From: Zoogloea sp041917255
GTDB taxonomy: Bacteria; Pseudomonadota; Gammaproteobacteria; Burkholderiales; Rhodocyclaceae
Length of the DNA stretch: 64,000 nucleotides
NCBI GenBank assembly: GCA_041917255.1
Contig: JAYRYA010000002.1
Coordinates: 141,687-205,686 of the forward strand
Direction: 5' to 3'
Shown here: piece after piece, positions 25,746 to 34,979 of the stretch
Layout: each line of letters starts with the position of its first letter
Position numbering within the stretch: the first letter of the stretch is position 1
Translations under genes and position numbers: made by a program
The notes under the pieces: model-generated
Told to the model about the DNA's origin: nothing
What the model saw: only the letters and a program-made list of their open reading frames with translations
The model's database searches: none

Positions 25746-28700
25746 ATGGAGCAGCAACCCAAGGCCGCGCGGCGGCCGCTGAAGTGGGCGCTGTGGGGCG
25801 CGGGCATCGTTGCGGTGGTCGGCGTGGCCGGCTCTCTGGTGGCGCCCCCGCTGGTCAAGTCGATCGCCGAGGAGAAGCTCTCGGCGCAGTTGCACCGCAA
25901 GGTGACGATCGAGGGCATCTCGATCAATCCGTATGCGCTGTCGGCCGAGGTGCGCGGTTTCAAAATGCTGGAGCCCGACGGCGGGGCGACGGCGGCAAGC
26001 TTCACGTCGCTGTACGCCAATGTCGAGGCGGAGTCCCTGCTGCGTGGTGGCGTCGTGGTGCAGGCCGTGACGCTGGTCGAGCCCGTGGTGAGCGTCGTCC
26101 GGCTGGGGGGCTCGCGCCTCAACTGGTCCGACGTGATCGACGAGATCCTCAACAAACCGGACGATGGCTCGAAGAGCCTGTTTTCGGTCCATAACATCCG
26201 CGTCGAGAAGGGCCGCATCGACATCGACGACCGCGCGGTGGGGCAGAAGCACGCGGTGGCCGATCTGGATCTGGGCATCCCGTTTGTCTCCAACCTGCCT
26301 TCCCATGTGGAGACCTTTGTCGAGCCACTGTTGGCGATGAAGGTCGATGGCACGCCCGTCGAGGTGCACGGCAAGGCCAGGCCGTTTTCGGCGACCCGCG
26401 AGTCGGTGGTCGAGCTCAAGTTCGATCGCTTCGACCTGACCCGCTATCTGGCCTATGTGCCCATCGACAAACCTTTCCGGCTGCCGTCGGCGCGGCTGTC
26501 GTCCGATCTTGAACTCTCTTTTGCACAGCCTGCTGGTGCAGCGCCGAGCGTGACGGTGAAGGGCGGCGTCGGCCTCGACGCGGTGGAGATCCAGCACGCG
26601 GATGGTCGGCCGGCGATCAAGCTGCCGTCGGTGAAGATCGGCATCAACAAGCTGGCGCCCCTGGGGGGCGAGCTGGCGCTTGGCAGCGTGACCATCGACA
26701 AGCCGGAGTTTGTGGTTGGGCGTGATCGCGATGGGCGCATCAGCCTCCTGTCGCTCGTTCCCAAGCCTGCTGCCAGGCCGGCCGATCCCGCACCGTTGCC
26801 GGCCGACAGCAAACCGGCCAAGCCGTTTGCCGTGAGCCTGGCTGAGTTCAAGCTCACGGGCGGCAAGCTGGATTTTTCGGACGATCTGCCTTCCGGCTCC
26901 TTCACCAAGACCCTGCAGGACATTCACCTCTCGCTGCAAAAGTTCCAGCTGACGGGTGGCGAGCCTGCGGCCCTGGCGTTCGGGTTTGCGACGCCTTCCG
27001 GTGAAACCCTCGAACACAAGGGCAGCATTGCCCTGTCGCCCCTCAAGGCCGTTGGCACGCTGGAACTCGCCGGCTTTGACCTGGTGAGCCCCAAGCCGTA
27101 CATCGCCGCAGCGCTGCCGGGCGGAGATGTGGTCTCCGGCAAGTTCGATGGGAGGATCGCCTACGACGTGGTGCAGGATGCCAGCGGCGAGCCAAAGGTG
27201 AAGCTCAAGGCCGAATCCCTTGCCCTGAAGGGCGTGGGCGTGCAGCTCAAGGGCGAGAAGGCGCCACTGCTCAAGCTCGGCGCCCTTGACGTGCACGATG
27301 CCGACGTGGATCTTGCTGCCCGCAAGGTGACGGTGGGCGAGGTGAGCGGCAAGGCGACGCGGGTGGCGCTGGTGCGCGACAAGCACGGTGAGTTCAACGC
27401 TCAGAGACTTGCTGGCTCGGCACCGGTGGCATCGGCAAAGCCGGCGCCGAAACATGCTACTAGGCCCACTCCGGCCGCCAAGGGCGGGCCGGACTGGCTG
27501 GTTGAGGTAAAGCGCGTGGCGCTGGACGACTGGGGCGTGCGCGTCGAGGACCGTACGCTGTCACCGGCCGTCGTGCTCAATGCCGACCCCCTGTCCCTGA
27601 AGATCGACGGGCTCTCGACGGCCAAGGGCAGCAAGGCGAAGCTCAACCTGCAGGCGGCCATCAACAAGCGCGGCAAGGTGGGCGTGGGCGGTACGATGGG
27701 GCTGGCGCCCATGGCGGGCAACCTGGATCTCGACCTGAAGGCGGTGGATCTGGCGATGCTCCAGCCCTATGTGACCGAAAAGGTGAAGATCGCGATCACC
27801 CGCGGCAATGTGACGTCCCGTGGCAAGCTGGCCTTCGAGCTGCCGCCGGGCGGTGCGGTGAAGGGGGGCTTCAAGGGCAATCTGACCATCGGCGATTTTG
27901 CGTCGGTGGATAAGCTTAACGCTGCCGATTTCCTCAAGTGGCGCTCGCTCTATTTCGGTGGCGTGGATGTGCGTCTGTCGCCCATGGCGGTGAGCATCGA
28001 TGACATCGCGCTCACCGATTTCTATACCCGTCTCATCCTCAATGCCAAGGGCGGCTTGAACATCCGGGAGATTGCCGCGCAGCAGGCTGCCGAGGAAAAG
28101 GCGGCGGCCGACGCAGGGAGCAAGGAGAGCGCGGCCCCGGTGATCCGTCCGGCCCCGGGTGTGGCGGTCACCAAGCTTGCGCCGCCGCCCGAGCCGCCAA
28201 ACCCCCTGTCGATCAAGCGCATCACCCTGCAGGGCGGCAACATTGCCTACAGCGACCGCTTCATCAAGCCCAACTATGATGCCAACCTCACCGGGATGGG
28301 CGGCAAGCTCGTGAATCTCTCGTCCAACCCCGACGTGATCGCCGAGCTGGATCTGCGTGGCAAGGTGGACGATTCGGCGCCAGTCGAGGTGATCGGCCGG
28401 TTCAACCCCTTCCGGCAGGACAAGGCGCTGGACATCCGTGCGTCGGTGAAGGACTTCGAGCTCTCCAGCGTATCCACCTACGCCGGCAAGTACGTGGGCT
28501 ACGGGATCGAGAAAGGCAAGCTGTCGGCCAATCTCAATTACAAGATCGTCGACCGCAAGCTCACGGCGACCAATCAGGTTTTCCTGGATCAGCTGACCTT
28601 CGGGGACAAGGTCGAAAGCCCGAGTGCCCTCAAGCTGCCGGTGCTGTTGGCGGTGTCATTGCTCAAGGATAGTCGGGGTGAGATCGATCTGGATCTGCCC

Positions 28701-29396
28701 ATCGGTGGTTCGCTGGACGACCCCGAATTCAGTGTGGCGCGGATTGTCGTCAAAGTGATCGTCAATCTCATCACGAAGGCGGTGACCTCGCCGTTTGCGC
28801 TGCTCGGATCGATGTTCGGTGGCAACGCCGAAGAGCTCGCGTGGCTGGATTTCGAGCCCGGTTTCGGTCGTCTTCCGGACGGTGCCGACACCAAGCTGCA
28901 GTCGATCGCCAAGGTGATGAACGGGAAGCCGGGCCTCAAGCTCGACATTGCCGGTCGGGTAGATCCTGTCGCCGACCGGGACGGCCTGCGCCGGGCGATG
29001 CTGGTGGGCAAGGTCGAGGCACTCAAGGTGAAGGACATGGCGAAGTCGGGCGAATCCGCTGGCGAGGACGGCCGCGTGCGGGTGTCACCGGAGGAATACC
29101 CGGCGCTGCTAACACGGGTGTACAAAGATGAGAAGTTTCCCAAGCCGCGCAACATGGTGGGCCTCACCAAGGATCTGCCGGTGGCCGAGATGGAGAAGCT
29201 GATCATCACCAACACCACGGTAGCCGACGAGGATGTGCGTCTGCTCGCCCAGCGGCGGGCCCAGAACGTGAAGAACTGGCTGGTGAGCAAGGGTCAGGTG
29301 CCGGCCGAGCGCATCTTCCTGCTGGCTGGTCGTGAAGGCGACGACGGCAAGCAACCGAAGGCCAAGGTCAGCCGGACCGACTTTTCGCTGCGCTGA
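25746..29396 (+). CDS. DUF748 (AsmA-like) large envelope protein
   Basis: 1216 residues. One membrane anchor near the N-terminus (about residues 17-36) is followed by a very long, beta-rich, repeat-like periplasmic region typical of DUF748 proteins, distant relatives of AsmA/TamB. Those families are linked to lipid transport across the envelope. The segment L-D-F-E-P-G-F near residue 1037 opens the OmpA-like C-terminal part common to DUF748 proteins. Ala/Pro linkers occur near residues 340-355 and 560-580. A pterin dehydratase gene follows after 17 bases. Confidence 0.85.
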   Translation: MEQQPKAARRPLKWALWGAGIVAVVGVAGSLVAPPLVKSIAEEKLSAQLHRKVTIEGISINPYALSAEVRGFKMLEPDGGATAASFTSLYANVEAESLLRGGVVVQAVTLVEPVVSVVRLGGSRLNWSDVIDEILNKPDDGSKSLFSVHNIRVEKGRIDIDDRAVGQKHAVADLDLGIPFVSNLPSHVETFVEPLLAMKVDGTPVEVHGKARPFSATRESVVELKFDRFDLTRYLAYVPIDKPFRLPSARLSSDLELSFAQPAGAAPSVTVKGGVGLDAVEIQHADGRPAIKLPSVKIGINKLAPLGGELALGSVTIDKPEFVVGRDRDGRISLLSLVPKPAARPADPAPLPADSKPAKPFAVSLAEFKLTGGKLDFSDDLPSGSFTKTLQDIHLSLQKFQLTGGEPAALAFGFATPSGETLEHKGSIALSPLKAVGTLELAGFDLVSPKPYIAAALPGGDVVSGKFDGRIAYDVVQDASGEPKVKLKAESLALKGVGVQLKGEKAPLLKLGALDVHDADVDLAARKVTVGEVSGKATRVALVRDKHGEFNAQRLAGSAPVASAKPAPKHATRPTPAAKGGPDWLVEVKRVALDDWGVRVEDRTLSPAVVLNADPLSLKIDGLSTAKGSKAKLNLQAAINKRGKVGVGGTMGLAPMAGNLDLDLKAVDLAMLQPYVTEKVKIAITRGNVTSRGKLAFELPPGGAVKGGFKGNLTIGDFASVDKLNAADFLKWRSLYFGGVDVRLSPMAVSIDDIALTDFYTRLILNAKGGLNIREIAAQQAAEEKAAADAGSKESAAPVIRPAPGVAVTKLAPPPEPPNPLSIKRITLQGGNIAYSDRFIKPNYDANLTGMGGKLVNLSSNPDVIAELDLRGKVDDSAPVEVIGRFNPFRQDKALDIRASVKDFELSSVSTYAGKYVGYGIEKGKLSANLNYKIVDRKLTATNQVFLDQLTFGDKVESPSALKLPVLLAVSLLKDSRGEIDLDLPIGGSLDDPEFSVARIVVKVIVNLITKAVTSPFALLGSMFGGNAEELAWLDFEPGFGRLPDGADTKLQSIAKVMNGKPGLKLDIAGRVDPVADRDGLRRAMLVGKVEALKVKDMAKSGESAGEDGRVRVSPEEYPALLTRVYKDEKFPKPRNMVGLTKDLPVAEMEKLIITNTTVADEDVRLLAQRRAQNVKNWLVSKGQVPAERIFLLAGREGDDGKQPKAKVSRTDFSLR

Positions 29397-29413
29397 CCCC
29401 GATTGGAGACACG

Positions 29414-29707
29414 ATGCGCCCCCAAAAACTCGATGCCGCCGCGCAGGAAGCACGTCTTGCCCGCCTTGACGGCTGGCTGCGGGTGGAGGGCCGTGAGGCC
29501 ATTACCCGCAGCTATCGGTTTGCCGACTTCAACGCCGCCTTTGGCTGGATGACCCGGGTCGCGTTGATAGCCGAGAAGCTGGATCACCATCCCGACTGGC
29601 GCAACAGCTACAACCGTGTCGAGGTGGTGCTCACGACCCATGACGCCGGCGGGCTGACCGACCTGGATTTCCAGCTCGCCGCGTTCATGGATCGCGTGGC
29701 GGACTGA
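29414..29707 (+). CDS. Pterin-4a-carbinolamine dehydratase-like protein
   Basis: 97 residues, 4a-hydroxytetrahydrobiopterin dehydratase (PhhB/PCD) family. The catalytic segment is D-H-H-P-D-W-R-N-S-Y-N-R-V, followed by L-T-T-H. These enzymes recycle the pterin cofactor of aromatic amino acid hydroxylases. No phenylalanine hydroxylase gene is nearby, and many bacterial members stand alone with unclear roles. Confidence 0.9.
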   Translation: MRPQKLDAAAQEARLARLDGWLRVEGREAITRSYRFADFNAAFGWMTRVALIAEKLDHHPDWRNSYNRVEVVLTTHDAGGLTDLDFQLAAFMDRVAD

Positions 29708-29800
29708 GCCGTTTTGCCGCATTGCGGAATGCTTGTCTGCGCCGAGGGTGATACCCTCTGTAGCAAAAATCGACAAGAACCCAGTGGGAGAGGACGGCAA

Positions 29801-30736
29801 ATGCACCTGACGTTTGACTGGAGTACGACCCTGCGTCGCGTGCGCGGCCGGTCGAGCTTTGTGCCGGACGCTGCTGCCGCAGCGGGTACACGCTGCGGCT
29901 GGAAGCGTTTTCCCTTTGGTGATCGCATCTACCGCTATGGGGGAAATGCCCTTGCCGCCAACTGGGCGCGCCTCCACGCGGGCGATGCCGAGCCCTATCC
30001 CGATGTCGCCGCCCTGGGGCGGCTGATGCACGCCAATCCGGCGCTTGGTGCGCGGGTGCCCGATCTGGCCGCCGCCGCGCGGGATGTGGAGGAGGCCTGG
30101 CGGGCCTATCACGCGGGTGATTTTGCCGAGGCCGTGGACCGCGGCGAGGCAGCCGGCCCTGTCGGTACGGTGGTTGCTTCCAAAGCGGCGATCGTTTACG
30201 CCACCCACCTCGAAGAAGACGAAATGCGCCGTGCGGCCATCCTGCGGGATACCGTCGATGCCTGTTCGGTGCTGGTCGAACTGGCGCCCCACTGGGGCAA
30301 CGCGTGGTTCGTGCATGGACTTGCAATCGGGCGCTACTGCCAGCACGTGCCGCTGGTGCGCAGCCTTGCCCGGGGTCTGGGTGGCAAGTCGCGGGAATCG
30401 TTGCAGCGGGCCCTGCAACTCGAGCCCGGCCACGCCGATGCCCACGCCGGGCTTGGCATCTACTGCACAGAAGTCATCGACAAGGTGGGGGCGATGGTGG
30501 CCGCGCTGACCTACGGCGTGAAGAAGGAAACCGCCATCGAACACTTCGAGGCGGCCCGCGCGCTCAATCCCCGTTCGCCGACAACCCTGGTGGAATACGC
30601 CCGGGCGCTGATGCTCGCCGGGGGTGTGGCCGGCCTGGGGCGGGCCCATGAGATCTTCTCGGAAGCGGCGGCTTGCCAGCCTCTCGATGCGCAGGCGCGG
30701 CTGGATATGGAATGGGCGCGCTCTGAACTCGGCTGA
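29801..30736 (+). CDS. TPR-like (TatT-type) hypothetical protein
   Basis: 311 residues, alpha-helical with TPR-like repeats in the C-terminal half, for example A-L-Q-L-E-P-G-H-A-D-A-H-A-G-L-G and A-R-A-L-N-P-R-S-P. The pattern resembles TatT, a TPR protein associated with TRAP transporters, but no TRAP genes are near and no signal peptide is evident. The start at 29801 follows a GGGAGAGGA ribosome-binding region. The in-frame extension upstream is not supported. It faces smpB across a 19-base gap. Confidence 0.6.
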   Translation: MHLTFDWSTTLRRVRGRSSFVPDAAAAAGTRCGWKRFPFGDRIYRYGGNALAANWARLHAGDAEPYPDVAALGRLMHANPALGARVPDLAAAARDVEEAWRAYHAGDFAEAVDRGEAAGPVGTVVASKAAIVYATHLEEDEMRRAAILRDTVDACSVLVELAPHWGNAWFVHGLAIGRYCQHVPLVRSLARGLGGKSRESLQRALQLEPGHADAHAGLGIYCTEVIDKVGAMVAALTYGVKKETAIEHFEAARALNPRSPTTLVEYARALMLAGGVAGLGRAHEIFSEAAACQPLDAQARLDMEWARSELG

Positions 30737-30755
30737 GCCCGGCGCGCCCGGCCGG

Positions 30756-31202
30756 TCAGACCTTGGCGCGGATGAGGCGCGCCTTTTCCCGCTCCCAGTC
30801 GCGTTCCTTCTCGGATTCGCGCTTGTCGTACTGTTTTTTGCCCTTGGCAAGGCCCACGCTCACCTTCACCCGGCCCTTGGTGTAGTGCAGGTCGAGGGGC
30901 ACCAGCGCGTAGCCGGCGCGTTCAACCTTGCCGATCAGCTTGGAGATTTCTTCGGCGTGGAGCAGCAGCTTGCGGGTGCGGGTCGGGTCGGGGTGAATGT
31001 GCGTCGAGGCGGATTCGAGCGGCGTGATGTGCATGCCCACGATGAAGATTTCCGCCCCGCGGATCACCACGTAGCTCTCCTTGATGTTGGCGCGTCCGGC
31101 GCGGATGCCCTTCACCTCCCAGCCTTCCAGCACGAGACCGGCTTCGTATTTATCCTCGATGAAGTAGTCGTGGAAGGCCTTGCGGTTGTCGATGATGCTC
31201 AT
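30756..31202 (-). CDS. smpB: SsrA-binding protein
   Basis: SmpB, 148 residues, binds tmRNA and brings it to stalled ribosomes for trans-translation. It opens with N-R-K-A-F-H-D-Y-F-I, followed by G-W-E-V-K-G-I-R-A-G-R-A-N-I-K-E-S-Y, and ends with the basic tail K-G-K-K-Q-Y-D-K-R-E. No tmRNA gene was found in the window. It is divergent from ratA, which is the usual betaproteobacterial arrangement. Confidence 0.97.
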   Translation of the reverse strand: MSIIDNRKAFHDYFIEDKYEAGLVLEGWEVKGIRAGRANIKESYVVIRGAEIFIVGMHITPLESASTHIHPDPTRTRKLLLHAEEISKLIGKVERAGYALVPLDLHYTKGRVKVSVGLAKGKKQYDKRESEKERDWEREKARLIRAKV

Positions 31203-31229
31203 GGCGATAGGCTCGTGGATGGCGCCGCC

Positions 31230-31259
31230 TTGGCGCGGGCCGGGTGGGACGCGTAAAAT
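31230..31259 (+). promoter_or_regulatory. Possible ratA-rnfH promoter
   Basis: TTGGCG (31230-31235) and TAAAAT (31254-31259) are 18 bases apart, 38 bases before the ratA ATG. TAAAAT pairs with ATTTTA at 31265-31270, a small dyad in the smpB-ratA gap. Confidence 0.4.
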
Positions 31260-31297
31260 CGCGTATTTTAACAGGTCGCATCCCCGCTCGCTCCCCG

Positions 31298-31735
31298 ATG
31301 GCTGCCGTCAAGAAAATTGTCCTGATCGAGTTTACGCCGGCCCAGATGTTCGATCTGGTGGACCGTTGCGAGGATTACCCCAAATTTCTGCCCTGGTGCG
31401 GTGGCAGCGAAGTGCATGGCCGGGACGATAAAACCACCCGGGCAACCCTGCACATCAACTACCACGGCATCAAGTCGCATTTCAGCACCGAGAACGAGAA
31501 GGTCTACCCCTCGCACATGCTGATCCGCCTGACTGACGGGCCCTTCACCCATCTTGACGGTTCGTGGGATTTCACGCCGCTGGGCGACGCGGCCTGCAAG
31601 GTAGAGTTCAACCTGCGCTACGAGTTCTCGAGCCGCCTCATCGAGAAGGCCGTCGGGCCGGTGTTCAGCCACATCGCCAATACATTCGTCGACTCCTTCG
31701 TGAAGCGCGCCGAACAAATCTATGGACGGAAATGA
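31298..31735 (+). CDS. ratA: RatA/COQ10-like START-domain protein
   Basis: 145 residues, SRPBCC/START-domain protein. The motifs F-D-L-V-D-R-C-E-D-Y-P-K-F-L-P-W-C and G-S-W-D-F-T-P-L are those of the RatA/YfjG family, similar to mitochondrial COQ10. In E. coli RatA was described as inhibiting 70S assembly, while the fold suggests ubiquinone or lipid binding. It overlaps rnfH by four bases (ATGA). The ATG at 31298 starts the conserved domain. Confidence 0.92.
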   Translation: MAAVKKIVLIEFTPAQMFDLVDRCEDYPKFLPWCGGSEVHGRDDKTTRATLHINYHGIKSHFSTENEKVYPSHMLIRLTDGPFTHLDGSWDFTPLGDAACKVEFNLRYEFSSRLIEKAVGPVFSHIANTFVDSFVKRAEQIYGRK

Positions 31736-32079
31736 CCATGTCCGATGATGTCAGCCAGGATTCCATCAACGTAGACGTGTGCTACGCGCTGCGTGACCGC
31801 CAGGAGATCGTCCGGCTCAAGCTGCCGGCCGGCGCCACGGTGCAGCGGGCCATTGATGCTTCCGGGCTGCTCCAGAAGCATCCCGAGATCGACATCGTCA
31901 AGACCAACAAGCTTGGCGTGTTTGCCAAACTGGTGAAGGCCGACACCGTGCTGCGCGACCGGGACCGGATCGAGATCTACCGTCCCCTGATTGCCGACCC
32001 GAAGGAAGTGCGCCGCAAGCGCGCAGAAGAGGGAAAGGTCATGAAGAAGGGCGGTGGCCCCGCTGAAGAGGCCACCTGA
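31732..32079 (+). CDS. RnfH/RatB-family ubiquitin-like protein
   Basis: 115 residues, RnfH family with a beta-grasp fold. Motifs are V-D-V-C-Y-A-L, A-S-G-L-L-Q-K-H-P-E-I-D and D-R-I-E-I-Y-R-P-L-I-A-D-P-K. It is usually linked to ratA and its function is unclear. The name comes from some rnf clusters. Start at 31732 (ATGA overlap with ratA) or at 31738 in the same frame. The tail is basic and Gly-rich. Confidence 0.92.
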   Translation: MTMSDDVSQDSINVDVCYALRDRQEIVRLKLPAGATVQRAIDASGLLQKHPEIDIVKTNKLGVFAKLVKADTVLRDRDRIEIYRPLIADPKEVRRKRAEEGKVMKKGGGPAEEAT

Positions 32080-32089
32080 AGGGCGGCGT

Positions 32090-32575
32090 TCAGCGGCAGG
32101 TCTTGTCCACGGCGCGGCGGGTGCGCTCGATGGCGGCGTTGCGCTCGTCGTCGTCCAGGAAGACCCGCTCGCCGTTTTCGTCGAAGCGGCTCATCCGTTG
32201 TCCGCTCTCGAGCGCCGTGAGTTGGGCGCGGTTCTCGGCGCATTCCCGCTGCCGCGCCTGATCGTTGGCCTGGGCCTTGCGGGCTTTCTCCTCGGCTTCC
32301 GCGGCTTCGGCCCGACGCTTGCGGAAGGCCAGTTCCTTCTCGGCGTAGCTTTGCGAAGCGGCGGGTGCAGTTGCCGCGCTGTCGCCACCGTCGCCCGACC
32401 GGGCAGGGGGTTGTGGCGCGATCGACCCCTGACGGACCGTGCGGATCTTTGCATCCGGCGGAGGCATGTCGGAATAGTGCACCTGTCCGCTGGCGTCCTT
32501 CCAGCTGTAAATACCCTGTCCAAAGGCTGCCGGTCCGGTGGAAAGCAGCAGGACAAGGAAAAAATTGCGGAACAT
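32090..32575 (-). CDS. DUF4124-domain exported protein
   Basis: 161 residues. A signal peptide (about residues 1-19, ending A-F-G-Q) is followed by a DUF4124 domain: I-Y-S-W-K-D-A-S-G-Q-V-H-Y-S-D. Then comes an Ala/Glu/Lys/Arg-rich helical stretch (about 75-115) likely to form a coiled coil. It is periplasmic, of unknown function, and often found near guaB in betaproteobacteria. Confidence 0.85.
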   Translation of the reverse strand: MFRNFFLVLLLSTGPAAFGQGIYSWKDASGQVHYSDMPPPDAKIRTVRQGSIAPQPPARSGDGGDSAATAPAASQSYAEKELAFRKRRAEAAEAEEKARKAQANDQARQRECAENRAQLTALESGQRMSRFDENGERVFLDDDERNAAIERTRRAVDKTCR

Positions 32576-32600
32576 CAGAAACTCCAGTCAGACAAAGCTT

Positions 32601-32629
32601 TTGCCGGGAAGCGGCGACCTACGTATAAT
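32601..32629 (+). promoter_or_regulatory. guaB promoter
   Basis: TTGCCG (32601-32606), a 17-base spacer and a perfect TATAAT (32624-32629), 27 bases before the guaB ATG. It overlaps the region just upstream of the divergent DUF4124 gene. Confidence 0.75.
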
Positions 32630-32656
32630 ACGGATTTGATTCAAGGGATTAAAGCC

Positions 32657-34117
32657 ATGCGAGTGATTCAGAAGGCGCTGACGTTCGATGACGTCCTTCT
32701 CGTCCCGGCCCATTCCAGCGTTCTCCCGCGCGACGTCAACCTCCAGACGAAACTCACGCGCAACATTACCCTGAATATTCCGCTGGTGTCCGCAGCCATG
32801 GACACCGTCACCGAAGCGCGTCTTGCCATTGCTCTCGCCCAGGAAGGCGGGATCGGTATCGTTCACAAGAACCTTACCGCCCAGCAGCAGGCCGCCGAAG
32901 TGGCCAAGGTAAAGCGCTTCGAATCGGGCATCCTCAAGGATCCGATCACCATTCCGCCGACCATGACGGTCCGCGAAGTGCTGACCCTGACCCGCAGCCA
33001 CAAGATCTCCGGCCTGCCGGTGGTCGAGAACGGCAAGGTCATCGGCATCGTCACCAACCGCGACACGCGTTTCGAGACCAACCTCGATCAGCCGGTGTCC
33101 GCCATCATGACGCCCCATGCGCGGCTCGTCACCGTCAAGGAAGGCACCAGCCTCGATGACGCCCGCGCCTTGATGCACAAGCATCGCCTCGAGCGCGTGC
33201 TGGTCCTGAACGACGCCGGCGAGCTTGCCGGGCTCATCACTGTCAAGGACATGATGAAGTCCACCGAGCACCCGCTTGCCGCCAAGGACAGCCACGGCCG
33301 TCTGCGCGTGGGCGCCGCCATCGGCGTGGGTGCGGGCACCGAGGAGCGGGCGGCGCTGCTGGCCGAGGCCGGTGTGGACGTGATCGTCGTCGATACCGCG
33401 CACGGTCACTCCCAGGGTGTGCTCGACCGCGTCAACTGGGTCAAGAAGAACTTCCCGCAGGTCGAGGTCATCGGCGGCAACATCGCCACCGCGGCGGCTG
33501 CGCTGGCGCTGGTCGAAGCCGGTGTCGATGGCGTCAAGGTCGGCATCGGCCCGGGCTCCATCTGCACCACCCGTATCGTCGCCGGCGTCGGCGTGCCGCA
33601 GATCACCGCGGTCGACAACGTCGCCACCGCGCTGGCCGGTTCCGGCGTGCCGCTCATCGCCGACGGTGGCATCCGCTACTCCGGCGACATCTCCAAGGCC
33701 ATCGCCGCCGGTGCCAACGTCGTGATGCTGGGCGGCCTGTTCGCCGGTACCGAAGAAGCGCCGGGCGAGACCGTGCTGTTCCAGGGCCGTTCCTACAAGT
33801 CCTACCGGGGCATGGGGTCGCTGGGTGCGATGCAGCAGGGCGCTGCCGACCGTTACTTCCAGGACAACGAAGGCAACGTGGACAAGCTGGTGCCGGAAGG
33901 CATCGAAGGCCGCGTGCCCTACAAGGGCGCGGTGACCGCAGTGATCCATCAGCTGATGGGTGGTCTGCGTGCCTCCATGGGTTACGTGGGCTGCGCCACC
34001 ATCGACGAGATGCGCTCCCGCGCCGAGTTCGTCGAGATCACGTCGGCCGGCATTCGTGAATCCCACGTCCACGACGTGCAGATCACCAAGGAAGCGCCGA
34101 ACTACCACGTGGATTGA
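32657..34117 (+). CDS. guaB: Inosine-5'-monophosphate dehydrogenase
   Basis: IMPDH, 486 residues, oxidises IMP to XMP, the first committed step of GMP synthesis. The N-terminal T-F-D-D-V-L-L-V-P and a pair of CBS domains (about residues 93-205) are followed by the catalytic barrel. C303 in G-P-G-S-I-C-T-T-R is the active-site cysteine. The flap carries Y-R-G-M-G-S-L-G-A-M. ATG at 32657 fits the family. A long in-frame extension reaching 32054 lies over the DUF4124 gene and is rejected. Confidence 0.97.
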   Translation: MRVIQKALTFDDVLLVPAHSSVLPRDVNLQTKLTRNITLNIPLVSAAMDTVTEARLAIALAQEGGIGIVHKNLTAQQQAAEVAKVKRFESGILKDPITIPPTMTVREVLTLTRSHKISGLPVVENGKVIGIVTNRDTRFETNLDQPVSAIMTPHARLVTVKEGTSLDDARALMHKHRLERVLVLNDAGELAGLITVKDMMKSTEHPLAAKDSHGRLRVGAAIGVGAGTEERAALLAEAGVDVIVVDTAHGHSQGVLDRVNWVKKNFPQVEVIGGNIATAAAALALVEAGVDGVKVGIGPGSICTTRIVAGVGVPQITAVDNVATALAGSGVPLIADGGIRYSGDISKAIAAGANVVMLGGLFAGTEEAPGETVLFQGRSYKSYRGMGSLGAMQQGAADRYFQDNEGNVDKLVPEGIEGRVPYKGAVTAVIHQLMGGLRASMGYVGCATIDEMRSRAEFVEITSAGIRESHVHDVQITKEAPNYHVD

Positions 34118-34135
34118 TCGCCCGCGATCGTCCCT

Positions 34136-34170
34136 GAAAGAAGGCAGCCGAGAGGCTGCCTTCTTTCGTT
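34136..34170 (+). terminator. Rho-independent terminator after guaB
   Basis: GAAAGAAGGCAGCC (34136-34149) pairs with GGCTGCCTTCTTTC (34154-34167) around a GAGA loop. The A-rich and T-rich flanks would allow it to work in both directions. Confidence 0.88.
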
Positions 34171-34248
34171 TGGGCGGCGGTGTCGCCAGCAGGCGGAGGA
34201 TAATCGCCATCCGGCTGAACCTCTGCGCTGCCGCGCACTCCATCCGAC

Positions 34249-34962
34249 ATGCTCAATCGAACCCGCTCCGAAACTTCGACGACCGCCGCCGTGCTCGAAC
34301 CGGTCGTGGAAGTCAGCCACCTCTCCCGCGCGGTCAGGTCAGACGATGGCGTACCGCTATCGATCCTCGACGACGTCTCCTTCACCATCGCTGCCGGTGA
34401 GGCAATTGCCATCGTCGGCGCGTCCGGCTCTGGGAAGTCCACGCTGCTGGGGCTGCTTGCCGGGCTGGATTCGCCCAGCGGCGGTAGTGTGCGCATCCGC
34501 GGTCAGGATCTGTTCGCCCTCGACGAGGATGGCCGGGCCGAACTGCGCGGGGCCTGCGTGGGCTTCGTGTTCCAGTCCTTCCAGCTGCTGCCGGCGCTCA
34601 CCGCGCTCGAGAACGTGATGCTGCCGCTGGAACTCGCCGGCCGCCGCGATGCGCGTCAGGAGGCCGAAGCCTGGCTCGGTCGGGTCGGGCTGTCGGGACG
34701 GCTCGGGCATTATCCACGCCAGCTTTCGGGCGGTGAGCAGCAGCGGGTGGCGGTGGCCCGGGCCTTTGCGCCGCGGCCGGCGCTGGTGCTGGCCGATGAG
34801 CCCACCGGCAATCTCGATGTGGCCACTGGCGAGGCGGTCATCGAGCTGATGTTCTCCCTCAACGCCGAATCCGGCACAACCCTGGTGTTGGTGACCCACG
34901 ACAACGCGCTGGCCGCCCGCTGTGGCCGCACCCTGCGGCTGGCAGCAGGGCGCCTGGTCTAA
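34249..34962 (+). CDS. LolD/YbbA-like ABC transporter ATP-binding protein, no adjacent permease
   Basis: 237 residues. Walker A is G-A-S-G-S-G-K-S-T, the signature is L-S-G-G-E-Q-Q-R, Walker B is A-L-V-L-A-D-E-P-T-G-N-L-D, and the H-loop is V-T-H-D. It belongs to the MacB/LolD/YbbA subfamily that works with FtsX-type permeases. No permease follows: the next gene is hpnE on the opposite strand 17 bases away. Its partner must therefore be encoded elsewhere or be lost. It could share the FtsX permease at 38785, which has its own ATPase. Confidence 0.88.
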   Translation: MLNRTRSETSTTAAVLEPVVEVSHLSRAVRSDDGVPLSILDDVSFTIAAGEAIAIVGASGSGKSTLLGLLAGLDSPSGGSVRIRGQDLFALDEDGRAELRGACVGFVFQSFQLLPALTALENVMLPLELAGRRDARQEAEAWLGRVGLSGRLGHYPRQLSGGEQQRVAVARAFAPRPALVLADEPTGNLDVATGEAVIELMFSLNAESGTTLVLVTHDNALAARCGRTLRLAAGRLV

Positions 34963-34979
34963 GCGGTTCTGAAGCGCGC

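Noticed and set aside
31298..32079. RatA-RatB as a toxin-antitoxin pair
   Set aside because: The two are a conserved START-domain protein and a ubiquitin-like RnfH. The gene order is housekeeping in betaproteobacteria and nothing here indicates a toxin module.
32588..34243. 551-codon open frame on the minus strand
   Set aside because: Antisense to guaB and its terminator.
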